From the NCBI RefSeq assembly GCF_003674095.1, contig NZ_RDBF01000005.1, forward strand, positions 1 through 64,000: DNA of 64,000 nucleotides. Reading direction: 5' to 3'. The notes under the pieces were generated by a model. The model saw only the letters and a program-made list of their open reading frames with translations. It was not told the origin of the DNA and did no database searches. Shown in pieces: positions 19,884-28,327 of this stretch; within the stretch, counting starts at the first letter, position 1; each line of letters opens with the position of its first letter. Source of the stretch: Aeromicrobium phragmitis. Its GTDB lineage: Bacteria > Actinomycetota > Actinomycetes > Propionibacteriales > Nocardioidaceae. A program made the translations under genes and the position numbers.

Positions 19884-21389
19884 ATGTCGACGCGTTCGGT
19901 TCTCCCGCCCGCAGGTGCGGGCGTCCTCGCAGCCGTCGCCGCAGTGGCCGTGGGCCACCTGACGGCGGCGCTGGTGGCGCCGGCGGCGTCCCCGGTGCTC
20001 GCGGTCGGTTCCAGCGTCATCGATGCGACACCGACGCCGGTCAAGGAGCGGGCGGTCGCGACCTTCGGGTCGTCGGACAAGCCGATCCTCATCGGCTCGG
20101 TGCTGCTCGGGACCCTCGCGCTCGCGGCGATCGGGGGAATCCTCGCCGCTCGGCGGTTCGTCGCCGGCGCCGTCCTCCTCGTCGCGCTCGTGGCCGCGAG
20201 CGGCGCCGCGGCACTCGCGCGGCCCGCAGCCGACCCAGCGGACGTCCTCCCGGCGATCGCCACGGGCATCGTCGCGCTCGGCGTCCTGTGGGCGTTGACG
20301 CACGGGCTTCGGCGACCCGCCGGCGCCCGCGGTGAAGGCGTGTCCCGCCGCGCGTTCCTTCTGGGTAGCGGTGCTGCCGTCACGCTGGCCGCCATCGCCG
20401 CGGCCACCGGGGAGGCCCTCATCCGGGCGAGCCGGAGCATCGCGGACATCACGCTGCCGAAGGCGGCGGAGCCCGCTCCACCGCTGCCGGACGGCCTGGA
20501 CATCGACGGACTCAGCCCCTTCCGCACCCCGAACGAGGACTTCTACCGCGTCGACATCAACCTGAGCGTCCCGGTGGTCGACGTCGACGACTGGACGCTG
20601 ACCGTGGACGGCGACGTCGACAACCCCTTCACCCTCACCTGGGGCGAACTGCTCGCCATGGACATGATCGAACGCGACATCACCATGACCTGCGTCTCCA
20701 ATGAGGTCGGGGGCTCGTACGTCGGTGCCGCACGCTGGCTGGGAGTCCGCCTCACCGATCTGCTGGACCGCGCCGGGGTGGGCGCGCGGGCCGATCAGAT
20801 CCTCAGCACGGCGGTCGACGGCTTCACGATCAGCACACCGCTGGGCGTCGCCACCGACGGGCGCGACGCCATGGTCGCCGTCGCCATGAACGGGGAGCCG
20901 CTCCCCCGCGACCACGGTTTTCCGGCCCGCCTCATCACCCCCGGGCTCTACGGGTACGTCGGCGCCACGAAGTGGCTCGAGCGGCTCACGCTCACCACGT
21001 ACGCCGAGCAGGACGCCTACTGGACCGAACGCGACTGGGCCGTGGACGGGCCCATCAAGATTTCCACCCGCATCGACACCCCGCGCGGACTCGGCGAGAT
21101 CGACGCCGGCGAGCGGGTCATCGCGGGTGTCGCATGGGCTCAGCAGCGCGGAATCGACGAGGTCCAGGTCCGCATCGACGGCGGCGACTGGCGCCCGGCC
21201 CGACTCGGCCCGGCTGCCGGCGTCGACTACTGGCGGCAGTGGTATCTGCCGTGGGACGCCAGCCCCGGCCGTCACGTCGTCGAGGCCCGAGCGATCACCC
21301 GCGACGGCGAGGTGCAGACCGCGCAGCGCACGAGTCCGTTCCCGAACGGCTCCAGCGGCATTCACAGCATCGTCGTGCGGGTGGCCTGA
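19884..21389 (+). CDS. Membrane-anchored molybdopterin-dependent oxidoreductase (sulfite oxidase/YedY-like)
   Basis: 501 aa fusion of a membrane domain and a molybdoenzyme. Four or five hydrophobic segments occupy residues 5-150. A twin-arginine-like SRRAFLLGSGAAVTLAA starts at about 153, placing the rest outside the membrane. The catalytic domain shows VTMTC-type sequence ITMTCVSNEVGG, where the Cys is the expected molybdenum ligand, followed by ARWLGVRLTDLL and VGATKWLERLTLTTY. The C-terminal 90 residues form the Ig-like dimerisation domain of sulfite oxidases. The next genes are a fasciclin lipoprotein, SigK and RskA, a grouping that implies envelope redox control. Electron acceptor and substrate are unknown. 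Confidence 0.88.
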   Translation: MSTRSVLPPAGAGVLAAVAAVAVGHLTAALVAPAASPVLAVGSSVIDATPTPVKERAVATFGSSDKPILIGSVLLGTLALAAIGGILAARRFVAGAVLLVALVAASGAAALARPAADPADVLPAIATGIVALGVLWALTHGLRRPAGARGEGVSRRAFLLGSGAAVTLAAIAAATGEALIRASRSIADITLPKAAEPAPPLPDGLDIDGLSPFRTPNEDFYRVDINLSVPVVDVDDWTLTVDGDVDNPFTLTWGELLAMDMIERDITMTCVSNEVGGSYVGAARWLGVRLTDLLDRAGVGARADQILSTAVDGFTISTPLGVATDGRDAMVAVAMNGEPLPRDHGFPARLITPGLYGYVGATKWLERLTLTTYAEQDAYWTERDWAVDGPIKISTRIDTPRGLGEIDAGERVIAGVAWAQQRGIDEVQVRIDGGDWRPARLGPAAGVDYWRQWYLPWDASPGRHVVEARAITRDGEVQTAQRTSPFPNGSSGIHSIVVRVA

Positions 21390-21403
21390 CGCGCCATCTC
21401 CAC

Positions 21404-21430
21404 CCATCCGGCTGAGCCCGGTCTCCGAAT
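21404..21430 (+). promoter_or_regulatory. SigK-like promoter of the fasciclin-sigK-rskA unit
   Basis: CCATCC (21404-21409), a 15-base spacer and CCGAAT (21425-21430) match both elements of the mycobacterial SigK promoter exactly. It precedes the fasciclin gene, which is followed closely by sigK and rskA, so SigK would activate its own operon. Confidence 0.8.
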
Positions 21431-21462
21431 CCCCGATACCGCATCCAACGAAAGGCACCATC

Positions 21463-22086
21463 ATGAAGCGCACGATCATCCGCCACGCGGGGCTCGCCAC
21501 TGCGGCCCTCTCGTTAACCCTCGGTCTCGCCGCCTGCAGCAGCGGCGGCGACGATTCCGAGGCCTCCATGAACTCCGAGCCGTCGACGTCCCAGGAGAGC
21601 TCCGAGCCGAGCGACGACATGATGGGCGCCTTCGGTCCCGGGTGCGAGGCGATCCCCACCTCGGGCGCCGGCTCGCTCGACGGGATGGCCGAGGATCCGG
21701 TCGCCACCGCGGCCGGCAACAACCCGCTGCTCAGCACCCTCGTCACCGCCGTTCAGGAGGCCGGACTCGTCGACACGCTGAACTCTGCCGAGTCGCTCAC
21801 GGTCTTCGCACCCACGAACGACGCCTTCGCCGCGATCCCCGAGGACCAGCTGAACGCGCTGCTGGCCGACAAGGATCAGCTGACCACGGTCCTGACGCAT
21901 CACGTGGTGGAGGGCGAGCTCGGGCCGGACGAGATCGCAGGAGAGCATGAGACCCTTGCCGGCGACACGCTCATGGTGGAGGGCTCGGACGAGGACTTCA
22001 CCGTCGCCGACGCCTCGGTCATCTGCGGCAACGTCCCGACGGCCAACGCCAAGGTGTACGTCGTCGACGCCGTGCTGATGCCCTGA
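21463..22086 (+). CDS. Fasciclin-domain surface lipoprotein (MPT83/MPT70-like)
   Basis: 207 aa lipoprotein. The signal sequence ends in the lipobox LAAC (residues 22-25), followed by a Ser/Glu/Asp-rich linker to about residue 55. A single FAS1 domain fills the rest: LVTAVQEAGLVDTLN, the H1 motif SLTVFAPTNDAFAAIP, the HHVVEGEL segment and the closing ANAKVYVVDAVLMP. This is the architecture of mycobacterial MPT83, whose gene is controlled by SigK. Here sigK lies only 20 bp downstream and a SigK-type promoter lies upstream, so the link is conserved. An AAAGG ribosome site precedes the ATG. Confidence 0.92.
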   Translation: MKRTIIRHAGLATAALSLTLGLAACSSGGDDSEASMNSEPSTSQESSEPSDDMMGAFGPGCEAIPTSGAGSLDGMAEDPVATAAGNNPLLSTLVTAVQEAGLVDTLNSAESLTVFAPTNDAFAAIPEDQLNALLADKDQLTTVLTHHVVEGELGPDEIAGEHETLAGDTLMVEGSDEDFTVADASVICGNVPTANAKVYVVDAVLMP

Positions 22087-22106
22087 ACGTCGGGAAGAAT
22101 CAGCCC

Positions 22107-22700
22107 GTGAGTCACCTGACGTCCGTGCCCTCCGGCCCTGAGCCGGAGGGCACGGACCTGGCCACCGAACTGCTGCGGCGCTGCGCTCGCGACGACGACG
22201 TCGCCTTCGCGCAGCTCTACGACCTCACCGCGCCCCGGGTGTTCGGTCTCGTGCGGCGCGTCGTCCGCGATCCGGGGCAAGCCGAGGAAGTCACCCAAGA
22301 GGTGTACCTGGAGTTGTGGCGGCACGCGTCGCGTTTCGACGCCGGGCGATCGAGCGCCCTCGCCTGGGTCTTCACCATCGCGCATCGACGCGCCGTGGAC
22401 CGCGTACGTTCCGCCGAAGCCGCCGGCAAGCGCGACGTCGTCTACGGCCACCGCCACCGGGAGGTCGCCCACGACGCGACCAGCGAAGTCGTGCAGGATC
22501 GGTGGGAGGCACGGCGGGTGCGGGCCGCCCTCGAGACGCTCACGCCGATCCAGCGCAAAGCCGTCGACCTCGCGTTCTTCGGCGGATACACGCACAGCGA
22601 GATCGCGGTGATGCTGGACATCCCGCTGGGCACCGCGAAAACTCGGGTTCGCGACGGCCTCATCCGGCTGCGCGACGCCCTGGGAGCAGAAGGATCATGA
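22107..22700 (+). CDS. sigK: ECF RNA polymerase sigma factor SigK
   Basis: 197 aa ECF sigma factor. Region 2 is seen as FAQLYDLTAPRVFGLVRRVV followed by AEEVTQEVYLELWR (core-binding and -10 recognition). Region 4 carries LTPIQRKAVDLAFFGGYTHSEIA with the helix-turn-helix ending in MLDIPLGTAKTRVRDGL. Both the sequence and the neighbouring RskA-type anti-sigma factor and fasciclin gene identify the SigK group. The start is GTG at 22107. The stop overlaps the anti-sigma start (ATGA), which secures balanced synthesis of both. Confidence 0.93.
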   Translation: MSHLTSVPSGPEPEGTDLATELLRRCARDDDVAFAQLYDLTAPRVFGLVRRVVRDPGQAEEVTQEVYLELWRHASRFDAGRSSALAWVFTIAHRRAVDRVRSAEAAGKRDVVYGHRHREVAHDATSEVVQDRWEARRVRAALETLTPIQRKAVDLAFFGGYTHSEIAVMLDIPLGTAKTRVRDGLIRLRDALGAEGS

Positions 22701-23410
22701 TGACCGACGACATCCACAGCTTGTCGGGAGCGTATGCCGTCGATGCCCTCACCGACGCCGAACGTGCGGCGTTCGAGGAGCACCTCGAACACTGCGCGGC
22801 GTGCCGCGACGAGGTCGACTCGCTCCGCGAGGCCGCTGCCGACCTCAGCTTGCTCTCGGCCGAAGAACCACCGGCCTCCTTGCGCCACGACGTCCTCCGG
22901 CGCGTGTCGACCGTCCGCCCCGAGCCTCCGCGGCTCGCCGATCGCCGCGCACGCCGCCGGACCCGCACCTGGCTCGCCGGGGTGGCAGCGGCTGCCGTCG
23001 TCGCCGCCGGGGTGGGCGTCGGAGTCACACAGCCGTGGCAGGACACGTCGCAAGCCCCCCAGCTCACGGTCGCCGAACGCATCGAACGTGCCGACGACGC
23101 GCAACGGATCTCCGTCTCGTTCGACGACGGCTCCGTCGCCACCGTGCTGCGGTCCGAAAGCCTCAATCGGGCCGTGATCGAGACCTCCGACATGGCCCCG
23201 CCCCCGGAGGGCCAGCATTACGTCGTGTGGCTTCAGGAGCCCGACGGGCAGATGCACCACGCCGGCGCGATGCCCGCCGATGCATCCGATGCGTCGATGC
23301 CGCTGAAGGGCGACGCGGCGGCGGCCATCGGCGCGGGCATCACCATCGAATCCGATCCGCAGACCCCCGAACCGACGAGTGAACCGGTGGCTCTGTTCTC
23401 GTTCACCTGA
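22697..23410 (+). CDS. rskA: Anti-sigma-K factor RskA
   Basis: Single-pass membrane anti-sigma factor, 237 aa. The cytosolic N-terminus is an anti-sigma domain with the zinc-type pattern His29-x3-Cys33-x2-Cys36 inside AFEEHLEHCAACRDEV. One membrane helix lies at about residues 95-115. The extracellular domain (120-237) has the RskA C-terminal pattern, including GQHYVVWLQEPDG. In the family, sigma factor is freed by regulated proteolysis of RskA. The gene overlaps sigK by four bases; ATG 22700 is an alternative start. Confidence 0.92.
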   Translation: MMTDDIHSLSGAYAVDALTDAERAAFEEHLEHCAACRDEVDSLREAAADLSLLSAEEPPASLRHDVLRRVSTVRPEPPRLADRRARRRTRTWLAGVAAAAVVAAGVGVGVTQPWQDTSQAPQLTVAERIERADDAQRISVSFDDGSVATVLRSESLNRAVIETSDMAPPPEGQHYVVWLQEPDGQMHHAGAMPADASDASMPLKGDAAAAIGAGITIESDPQTPEPTSEPVALFSFT

Positions 23411-23416
23411 AGGAGC

Positions 23417-23435
23417 TAAGGTAAGGGAGTCCTAA
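23417..23435 (+). promoter_or_regulatory. DtxR/IdeR-like iron box before the HmuS-like gene
   Basis: The 19 bases TAAGGTAAGGGAGTCCTAA match the IdeR consensus TTAGGTTAGGCTAACCTAA at 13 positions, including both outer half-sites. It sits in the 49 bp gap between rskA and the HmuS-like gene, overlapping a possible -10. Confidence 0.65.
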
Positions 23436-23459
23436 CTATCTCCTCCCGAGTGAGCCCCC

Positions 23460-24314
23460 ATGATCGTCGAACCCGCACCCGCTGAGCGCTGGAGCGATGA
23501 CCTTGCCCTGCTGGGCTCCGTCCTCAGCGGTCTCGGCGGCACCGCCGTCGCGGCCACCGCCACCGACAGCTCGGCGGTGAGCGCGACCGGCTCCTACGGC
23601 CGGCTCGGCGGGCTGGGAGCGCCGTGGCCGCGCCAGGCGGCCGACGAGTTGACCGTGCGGCTGTGTCCGGCCTCCCTCGATGCCTTCGCCACCGACGCGG
23701 ACGGCAGCATGGTGCGCATCCTCAATCAGGACGGCGACGTGGTCCACCGGGTCGTCTGCTCGCGAGGTCAGGGCACAGGCTCGACGGTCCGGGCGGGAAC
23801 GACGTTGCGATCCCTGCCCTGGGCGCGCGAGCGCGATCCTCAGTCGGCGGCCCGCCAGCTCATGTCACTTGACGCCCAGGGACACCTCGACACCCTCGTC
23901 GCCGACGGCGGAGCGTTGCGCAGCGCCGCCCTTGATCTGCTCCGGGGCACGCACCTCGTCACCCCGATCGCCCCGGCGCTGGCACTGCACGCGCTCGACC
24001 ATCTGCACCGCGACCGCATTCCCGTCTCGCTCGCCGTCCCCGCCTCCGGCTGCCTCTTGGCGATCCACGGCGTCGTCGAGGAGTTGCGGGGCGGCGCTTC
24101 GATGACCTTCGCGCGCCTCGGCAACGGAACCGTCCGGGTCGATCCGGCGGCGATCACCGAGGCGTGGGTGGTGCGGCCCGAGAACGGTGCCGCTCTCGTC
24201 GAGTTCTACGACCGCACCCGTCGCTGCTCGATCGCGATCGGGCAGCCGCTGCGGCGCGATCCGGTCGCCACGGCCAGGTGGGAGCACCTGACCGCCATGC
24301 TCTCGATCAGCTGA
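23460..24314 (+). CDS. HmuS/HemS-like heme-utilisation protein (divergent)
   Basis: 284 aa cytosolic protein. I place it in the ChuS/HemS/HmuS fold on pattern, not on strong identity. A segment MVRILNQDGDVVHRVVCSRG near residue 80 resembles the strand pair of the first HmuS repeat. The C-terminal AITEAWVVRPENGAALVEFYD, then IAIGQPLRR and WEHLTAML, follow the last strands of the second repeat. The family binds or degrades heme. It is shorter than typical HmuS (about 340 aa) and I cannot assign the heme ligand. The iron box in front and the siderophore importer behind agree with iron acquisition. Its stop overlaps the convergent ATPase gene by eight bases. Confidence 0.55.
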   Translation: MIVEPAPAERWSDDLALLGSVLSGLGGTAVAATATDSSAVSATGSYGRLGGLGAPWPRQAADELTVRLCPASLDAFATDADGSMVRILNQDGDVVHRVVCSRGQGTGSTVRAGTTLRSLPWARERDPQSAARQLMSLDAQGHLDTLVADGGALRSAALDLLRGTHLVTPIAPALALHALDHLHRDRIPVSLAVPASGCLLAIHGVVEELRGGASMTFARLGNGTVRVDPAAITEAWVVRPENGAALVEFYDRTRRCSIAIGQPLRRDPVATARWEHLTAMLSIS

Positions 24315-25131
24315 TCGGCGTCACGTCGTTCGCTCGCGCATGGTGCCGGCCGATCGGCAGCATCATGGGCTTGCCCGAGGTGGGATCGATCATCACCTGA
24401 CTCTCCAGACCGAACACCTCGCGCACGGTGGCCTCGGTGAGCACGTCGGCCGGATGACCCGCAGCGTGCAGCCGCCCCTCGGCCACCGCGATGAGGTGAT
24501 CGGCGTAGCGGGCCGCCAGGTTGAGGTCGTGCAGCACCATGACGATCGTCGTACCGCGCTGGCGGTTCAGGTCGGTGAGCAGGTCGAGGACCTCGATCTG
24601 GTGACTGACGTCGAGGAAGGTCGTCGGCTCGTCGAGGAACAGCAGATCCGTCTGCTGGGCGAGCGCCATGGCGATCCACACCCGCTGGCGCTGGCCTCCG
24701 GACAACTCGTCGACGGCGCGATCGGCCAGCGCCACGGTGTCGGTGGCGTCCAGTGCCGCGAGCACCGCCGCCTCGTCCTCGGCACTCCAACGCGCGAAGA
24801 CCTTCTGGTGCGGATGGCGGCCCCGCCCGACGAGGTCGGCGACGGCGATGCCCTCCGGAGCGATCGGCGACTGCGGTAGCAGCCCCAGCGTGCGGGCGAC
24901 GTCCTTGGTCGGCAACCGGTGCAGCTCCTTGCCGTCGAGGACCACGTGACCGGACGTCGGCGCCATCAGTCGGGACATCGCGCGCAGCAGGGTGGACTTG
25001 CCGCAGGCGTTGGCTCCCACGATCGTCGTGATCTGGCCGGTGGGGATCGTCAGGTCGAGGTTGTCGACGACGGTGCGCTCCCCGTAGGCGAGGCTGAGAC
25101 GCTCGGTGTGGAGCGTGTGGGTGGCGGTCAT
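24307..25131 (-). CDS. Iron-siderophore ABC transporter ATP-binding protein (FepC-like)
   Basis: 274 aa ATPase of an iron-complex importer. Walker A GANACGKST lies near residue 39, the Q-loop in LGLLPQSPIAPEG, the ABC signature LSGGQRQR near 145, and Walker B LLFLDEPTTFLD ends with the typical D-loop. The pattern TFLDVSHQIEVLDLL is characteristic of the FepC/FhuC group. It follows the second permease gene with a four-base overlap and is the last gene of a four-gene transporter operon. Its 3' end overlaps the HmuS-like gene on the other strand. Confidence 0.94.
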   Translation of the reverse strand: MTATHTLHTERLSLAYGERTVVDNLDLTIPTGQITTIVGANACGKSTLLRAMSRLMAPTSGHVVLDGKELHRLPTKDVARTLGLLPQSPIAPEGIAVADLVGRGRHPHQKVFARWSAEDEAAVLAALDATDTVALADRAVDELSGGQRQRVWIAMALAQQTDLLFLDEPTTFLDVSHQIEVLDLLTDLNRQRGTTIVMVLHDLNLAARYADHLIAVAEGRLHAAGHPADVLTEATVREVFGLESQVMIDPTSGKPMMLPIGRHHARANDVTPIS

Positions 25132-26153
25132 AGCGAACCTCCCGCGCGATTGGTGCGGATGAGCAGGTAGACGAGGTACGGGGCGCCGAGGACTCCGGTG
25201 ACGACGCCGACCGGATAGCGAGATCCGAAGGCGAACTGGCCGGCCAGGTCCGCAACGAGGACGAGCAACGCGCCGACGAGGGCCGCCGGTACGAGCAGCG
25301 ACCCGGTCGGGCCGACGAGGCGCGCCGCGATCGGTCCGGACAAGAAGGCGACGAAGGCGATGGGTCCGGTCGCCGCCGTGGCGAACGCGATGAGCCCGAC
25401 CGCGGCGATGATGACCGTGACCCGGGTGCGTTCCACCCGTACGCCCAGAGCCGAGGCGGCGTCGTCCCCGAGTTGCAGCAGGTCGAGGCGACGGCTGTGT
25501 GACAGCAGCAGGGCGCCGAACGCCGCGACCGCCACCGAAAGGGTCACCACCTCGCTCCACGTCGCCCCGTTCAAGCTGCCGGTGATCCAGCGCATCGCGG
25601 CCGGCAGATCCCAGGTGGCAGCACGAACCAACAGGTAGGAGACGACGCTCTGGAGCATCGCGGCGATCCCGATCCCGATGAGGATGAGCCGCGTGCCCAC
25701 GACCCCGTCCTTGAACGACAGGACGTAGATCAGCATCGCGGTGGCGAGCGCGGCGACGACCGCCACGAGCGAGATCACCGCTCCCGACACGGCGAGGACC
25801 GTGATGGCGAACACCGCGGCGGCACTCGCACCGTGAGTGATGCCGATGATGTCGGGGCTCGCCAGCGGATTGCGCAGCATGGTCTGGAACGTCACGCCGC
25901 CGAGGGCGAACGCCACGCCGGCGAGCACGCCGAGCACCGCCCGCGGCAGCCGCAACTCCCCGACGGTGAAGGAGGCGCCGGGCACGGTCTGGCCGGCGAT
26001 GACGCGCAGCACGTCGCCGGGCGGATAGAACGTCTGGCCGACCATGAGCGTTACGACGAAGGTCGCGACCACGAGCACGACGAGCGTCGCGAGAGCGCCG
26101 CGGCGGCGCACGGCGCGGCGAGTACGTCCGGCGGCAAGCACGTCGACGCTCAT
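25128..26153 (-). CDS. FecCD-type iron-siderophore ABC permease (second subunit)
   Basis: 341 aa inner-membrane permease with about ten hydrophobic segments. The FecCD signature appears as LRLPRAVLGVLAGVAFALGG, then MLRNPLASPDIIGITHGASA, and the ATPase-contact region LGDDAASALGVRVERTR near residue 225. It pairs with the next upstream permease to form the heteromeric channel. The start codon overlaps the stop of that gene (ATGA). Confidence 0.94.
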   Translation of the reverse strand: MSVDVLAAGRTRRAVRRRGALATLVVLVVATFVVTLMVGQTFYPPGDVLRVIAGQTVPGASFTVGELRLPRAVLGVLAGVAFALGGVTFQTMLRNPLASPDIIGITHGASAAAVFAITVLAVSGAVISLVAVVAALATAMLIYVLSFKDGVVGTRLILIGIGIAAMLQSVVSYLLVRAATWDLPAAMRWITGSLNGATWSEVVTLSVAVAAFGALLLSHSRRLDLLQLGDDAASALGVRVERTRVTVIIAAVGLIAFATAATGPIAFVAFLSGPIAARLVGPTGSLLVPAALVGALLVLVADLAGQFAFGSRYPVGVVTGVLGAPYLVYLLIRTNRAGGSL

Positions 26154-27196
26154 AGGGCGCGCACCTTCTGCTTGCGCACGACGTAGATGAAGAAGGGGGC
26201 GCCGATGATGGCCGTGACGATGCCCACCTCGATCTCCGACGGGCGCGCCACGACGCGGCCGACGACGTCGGCGACGGTGAGCAGCAGGGCACCGACCATC
26301 GCCGCGGAGGGCAACAGCCACCGGTGGTCGACGCCGATCAGCAGCCGGCAGACGTGCGGGACGACGAGCCCGACGAACGCGATCGGCCCGGCGACCGCCG
26401 TGGCCGCACCGCACAGGGTGACCGCGCCGACGAAGGCGGCGACCCGAATCACCATGACCCGCTCGCCGAGGCCCGTGGCGAGCTCGTCGCCCAGGGCCAG
26501 AGAGTTCAGCCCTCGAGAGCATGCGATGCAGATGAGTGCCCCCACGATGAGGAACGGCAGCACCTGGCCGAGTTTCGTGTAGGTGGCGCCACCGACGCCC
26601 CCGACCTGCCAGAACCGGAAGGAATTGAGGACGTCGACGCGCGGCAACAGGATCGCGCTGATCAGCGAGGTGAACGCGGCGGTCGTGGCCGCACCGGAGA
26701 GCGCGAGCTTCAGCGGGGTCGGGCCGCCGCGACCCAGCGAGCCGATCCCGTACACGAATGCGGAGGCGAGCGCGGCGCCGGTGATGGCGACCCAGATGTA
26801 CCCGGTGGCGGTGCTGAGGCCGAAGAACGCGATACCGGACACCACGGCCAGCGAGGCGCCCGGAGTGACCCCGAGGATCATCGGGTCGGCGAGCGGGTTG
26901 CGCGTCAGACCCTGGAGAACGGCGCCGGCCACTCCGAGCGAGGCGCCGACGAGCATCGCCAGCAGGGTCCGCGGGATGCGCTGGCGCACGGCGGCCTCAG
27001 CGATGCCGTCGGCATCGGTGGTGAAGGCGCTGACGAGGTCGTTCCACCCCACCACACGGGTACCGAACGCGACAGAGAGCGCTGCCGCGAGAACGAGGAC
27101 CGCGGCGCCGGCGAGCAGCAGGGCGAGAATCGCCGGCACCGGACGACGCCGGTCGGCGTCGTCCGGTGCGGCTGTTCTCACGAGGGTAACGGTCAC
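26150..27196 (-). CDS. FecCD-type iron-siderophore ABC permease (first subunit)
   Basis: 348 aa permease, partner of the downstream FecCD protein. Family landmarks are IPRTLLAMLVGASLGVAGA, LTRNPLADPMILGVTPGAS and the coupling-helix region LGDELATGLGERVMVIR at about 240. Ten or so membrane segments span residues 22-340. The start overlaps the end of the binding-protein gene by four bases, which marks a tightly coupled operon of binding protein, two permeases and ATPase. Confidence 0.94.
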   Translation of the reverse strand: MTVTLVRTAAPDDADRRRPVPAILALLLAGAAVLVLAAALSVAFGTRVVGWNDLVSAFTTDADGIAEAAVRQRIPRTLLAMLVGASLGVAGAVLQGLTRNPLADPMILGVTPGASLAVVSGIAFFGLSTATGYIWVAITGAALASAFVYGIGSLGRGGPTPLKLALSGAATTAAFTSLISAILLPRVDVLNSFRFWQVGGVGGATYTKLGQVLPFLIVGALICIACSRGLNSLALGDELATGLGERVMVIRVAAFVGAVTLCGAATAVAGPIAFVGLVVPHVCRLLIGVDHRWLLPSAAMVGALLLTVADVVGRVVARPSEIEVGIVTAIIGAPFFIYVVRKQKVRAL

Positions 27197-28221
27197 TGGA
27201 CCTTCGAAGCGGCGTCGGCGAGGAGGTCGAGGTAATCGGACAGCGCCCAGGGCAGCGACAGCGGGGACGGGTTCCCCGCGGCGGCGAGCGGCGTGTTGTC
27301 CTCGAGAATCACCACCGCGCCATCGGCGACCGCCGGGATCTGCGAGAGCAGCGGATCCGCCTGCAGCGTCGGCAGGAGTTGCTCACTCCCGTAGCTGATG
27401 AGGATGTCGGTGTCGTCGAAGGCGTCGGCCTCCTCCGCACTTTGATCGAGGAAGAACTGGTCGGTCGACGTGCTGCTCTTCTCGACGAGCGCCGGCGTCC
27501 GGAGGCCGAGGTCGACGAGGAACGCTGCACGCGGGTCGTGCGTCGTGTAGTAGCTCACCTTGCTCAGGTCCGACGGATCGAGATAGACGAAGGCGCCGGT
27601 CTTGCCCTCGAGCTCGGGACGCTCAGCGATACCGTCGGCGATCTGCTGCTCCAGATCGGCGATGAGGTCCTGACCCTCCTGCTCGAGCCCGAGCGCCCTG
27701 CTGTTCATCTCGATCGTCTCGCGCCACTCGGTACCCCACGGCGTGTCCGGGTAGGCCACGACCGGCGCGATCTTGCTGAGGGTGTCGTACTCCTCCTGCG
27801 AGAGCCCGGAGTACGCGGCGAGGATAACATCGGGCTGCGTGTCCGCGACCGCCTCGAAGTCGACGCCCTCGGTGTCGTCGAACAGCACGGGCGCCTCGGC
27901 GTCGAGCTCTTCGAGCCGCTCTTCGGTCCACGGAAGAATGCCGTCGCCGTCGTCGTCGCCATAGTTGGCCTTGGTCATCCCCACCGGGACGATCCCGAGT
28001 GCCAGCGCGACCTCATCGTTCGACCAGCCCACCGCGGCGACCCGCTCAGGCTCGGACTCGATGGTGGTCTCGCCGAAGGCGTGCTCGACCGTCACGGGGA
28101 ACTCGCCGGAGCCCGCCGCGTCGTCGAGAGCGGAGTCATCGGAGGACGAGCCGCAGGCGGCGAGGACGAGGGCCGCGGCTGCCGTAGCGACCGCCGAGGT
28201 CATGACACGCGAAGAGCGCAT
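27193..28221 (-). CDS. Iron-siderophore ABC transporter substrate-binding lipoprotein
   Basis: Cluster 8 (FepB/FhuD-type) binding protein, about 342 aa. The lipobox LAAC follows a short signal sequence, then an acidic linker. The domain opens with VEHAFGETTIESEPERVAAVGWSNDEVALALG, whose PERVAA(V)xWxNxE pattern is typical; the helix linking the two lobes is centred on residues 185-210. I chose the ATG at 28221; a GTG at 28227 is in frame. It is the first gene of the importer operon, with an iron box about 25 bases upstream. The siderophore bound is unknown, and no siderophore synthesis genes are in the window, so it may use xenosiderophores. Confidence 0.93.
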   Translation of the reverse strand: MRSSRVMTSAVATAAAALVLAACGSSSDDSALDDAAGSGEFPVTVEHAFGETTIESEPERVAAVGWSNDEVALALGIVPVGMTKANYGDDDGDGILPWTEERLEELDAEAPVLFDDTEGVDFEAVADTQPDVILAAYSGLSQEEYDTLSKIAPVVAYPDTPWGTEWRETIEMNSRALGLEQEGQDLIADLEQQIADGIAERPELEGKTGAFVYLDPSDLSKVSYYTTHDPRAAFLVDLGLRTPALVEKSSTSTDQFFLDQSAEEADAFDDTDILISYGSEQLLPTLQADPLLSQIPAVADGAVVILEDNTPLAAAGNPSPLSLPWALSDYLDLLADAASKVQ

Positions 28222-28244
28222 GGGCACTACTCAACTTTCTTCCA

Positions 28245-28263
28245 GTAGGTAAGGCTTGCCTAG
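28245..28263 (-). promoter_or_regulatory. DtxR/IdeR-like iron box of the siderophore importer operon
   Basis: GTAGGTAAGGCTTGCCTAG agrees with the IdeR consensus at 14 of 19 positions and is a near-perfect dyad (AGGTAAGGC / GCCTAG). It lies directly upstream of the binding-protein gene and would repress the operon when iron is plentiful. Confidence 0.75.
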
Positions 28264-28327
28264 CCTACGCCCTGCCCCGGGGGGTCGCACAAGGGCTTCC
28301 ACGACTCGAACGCGTCACAATGGAGGC

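Noticed and set aside
24206-25255. A reverse-strand open frame overlapping the ABC ATPase
   Set aside because: It is the ATPase region read in another frame; the true frame has intact Walker and signature motifs.
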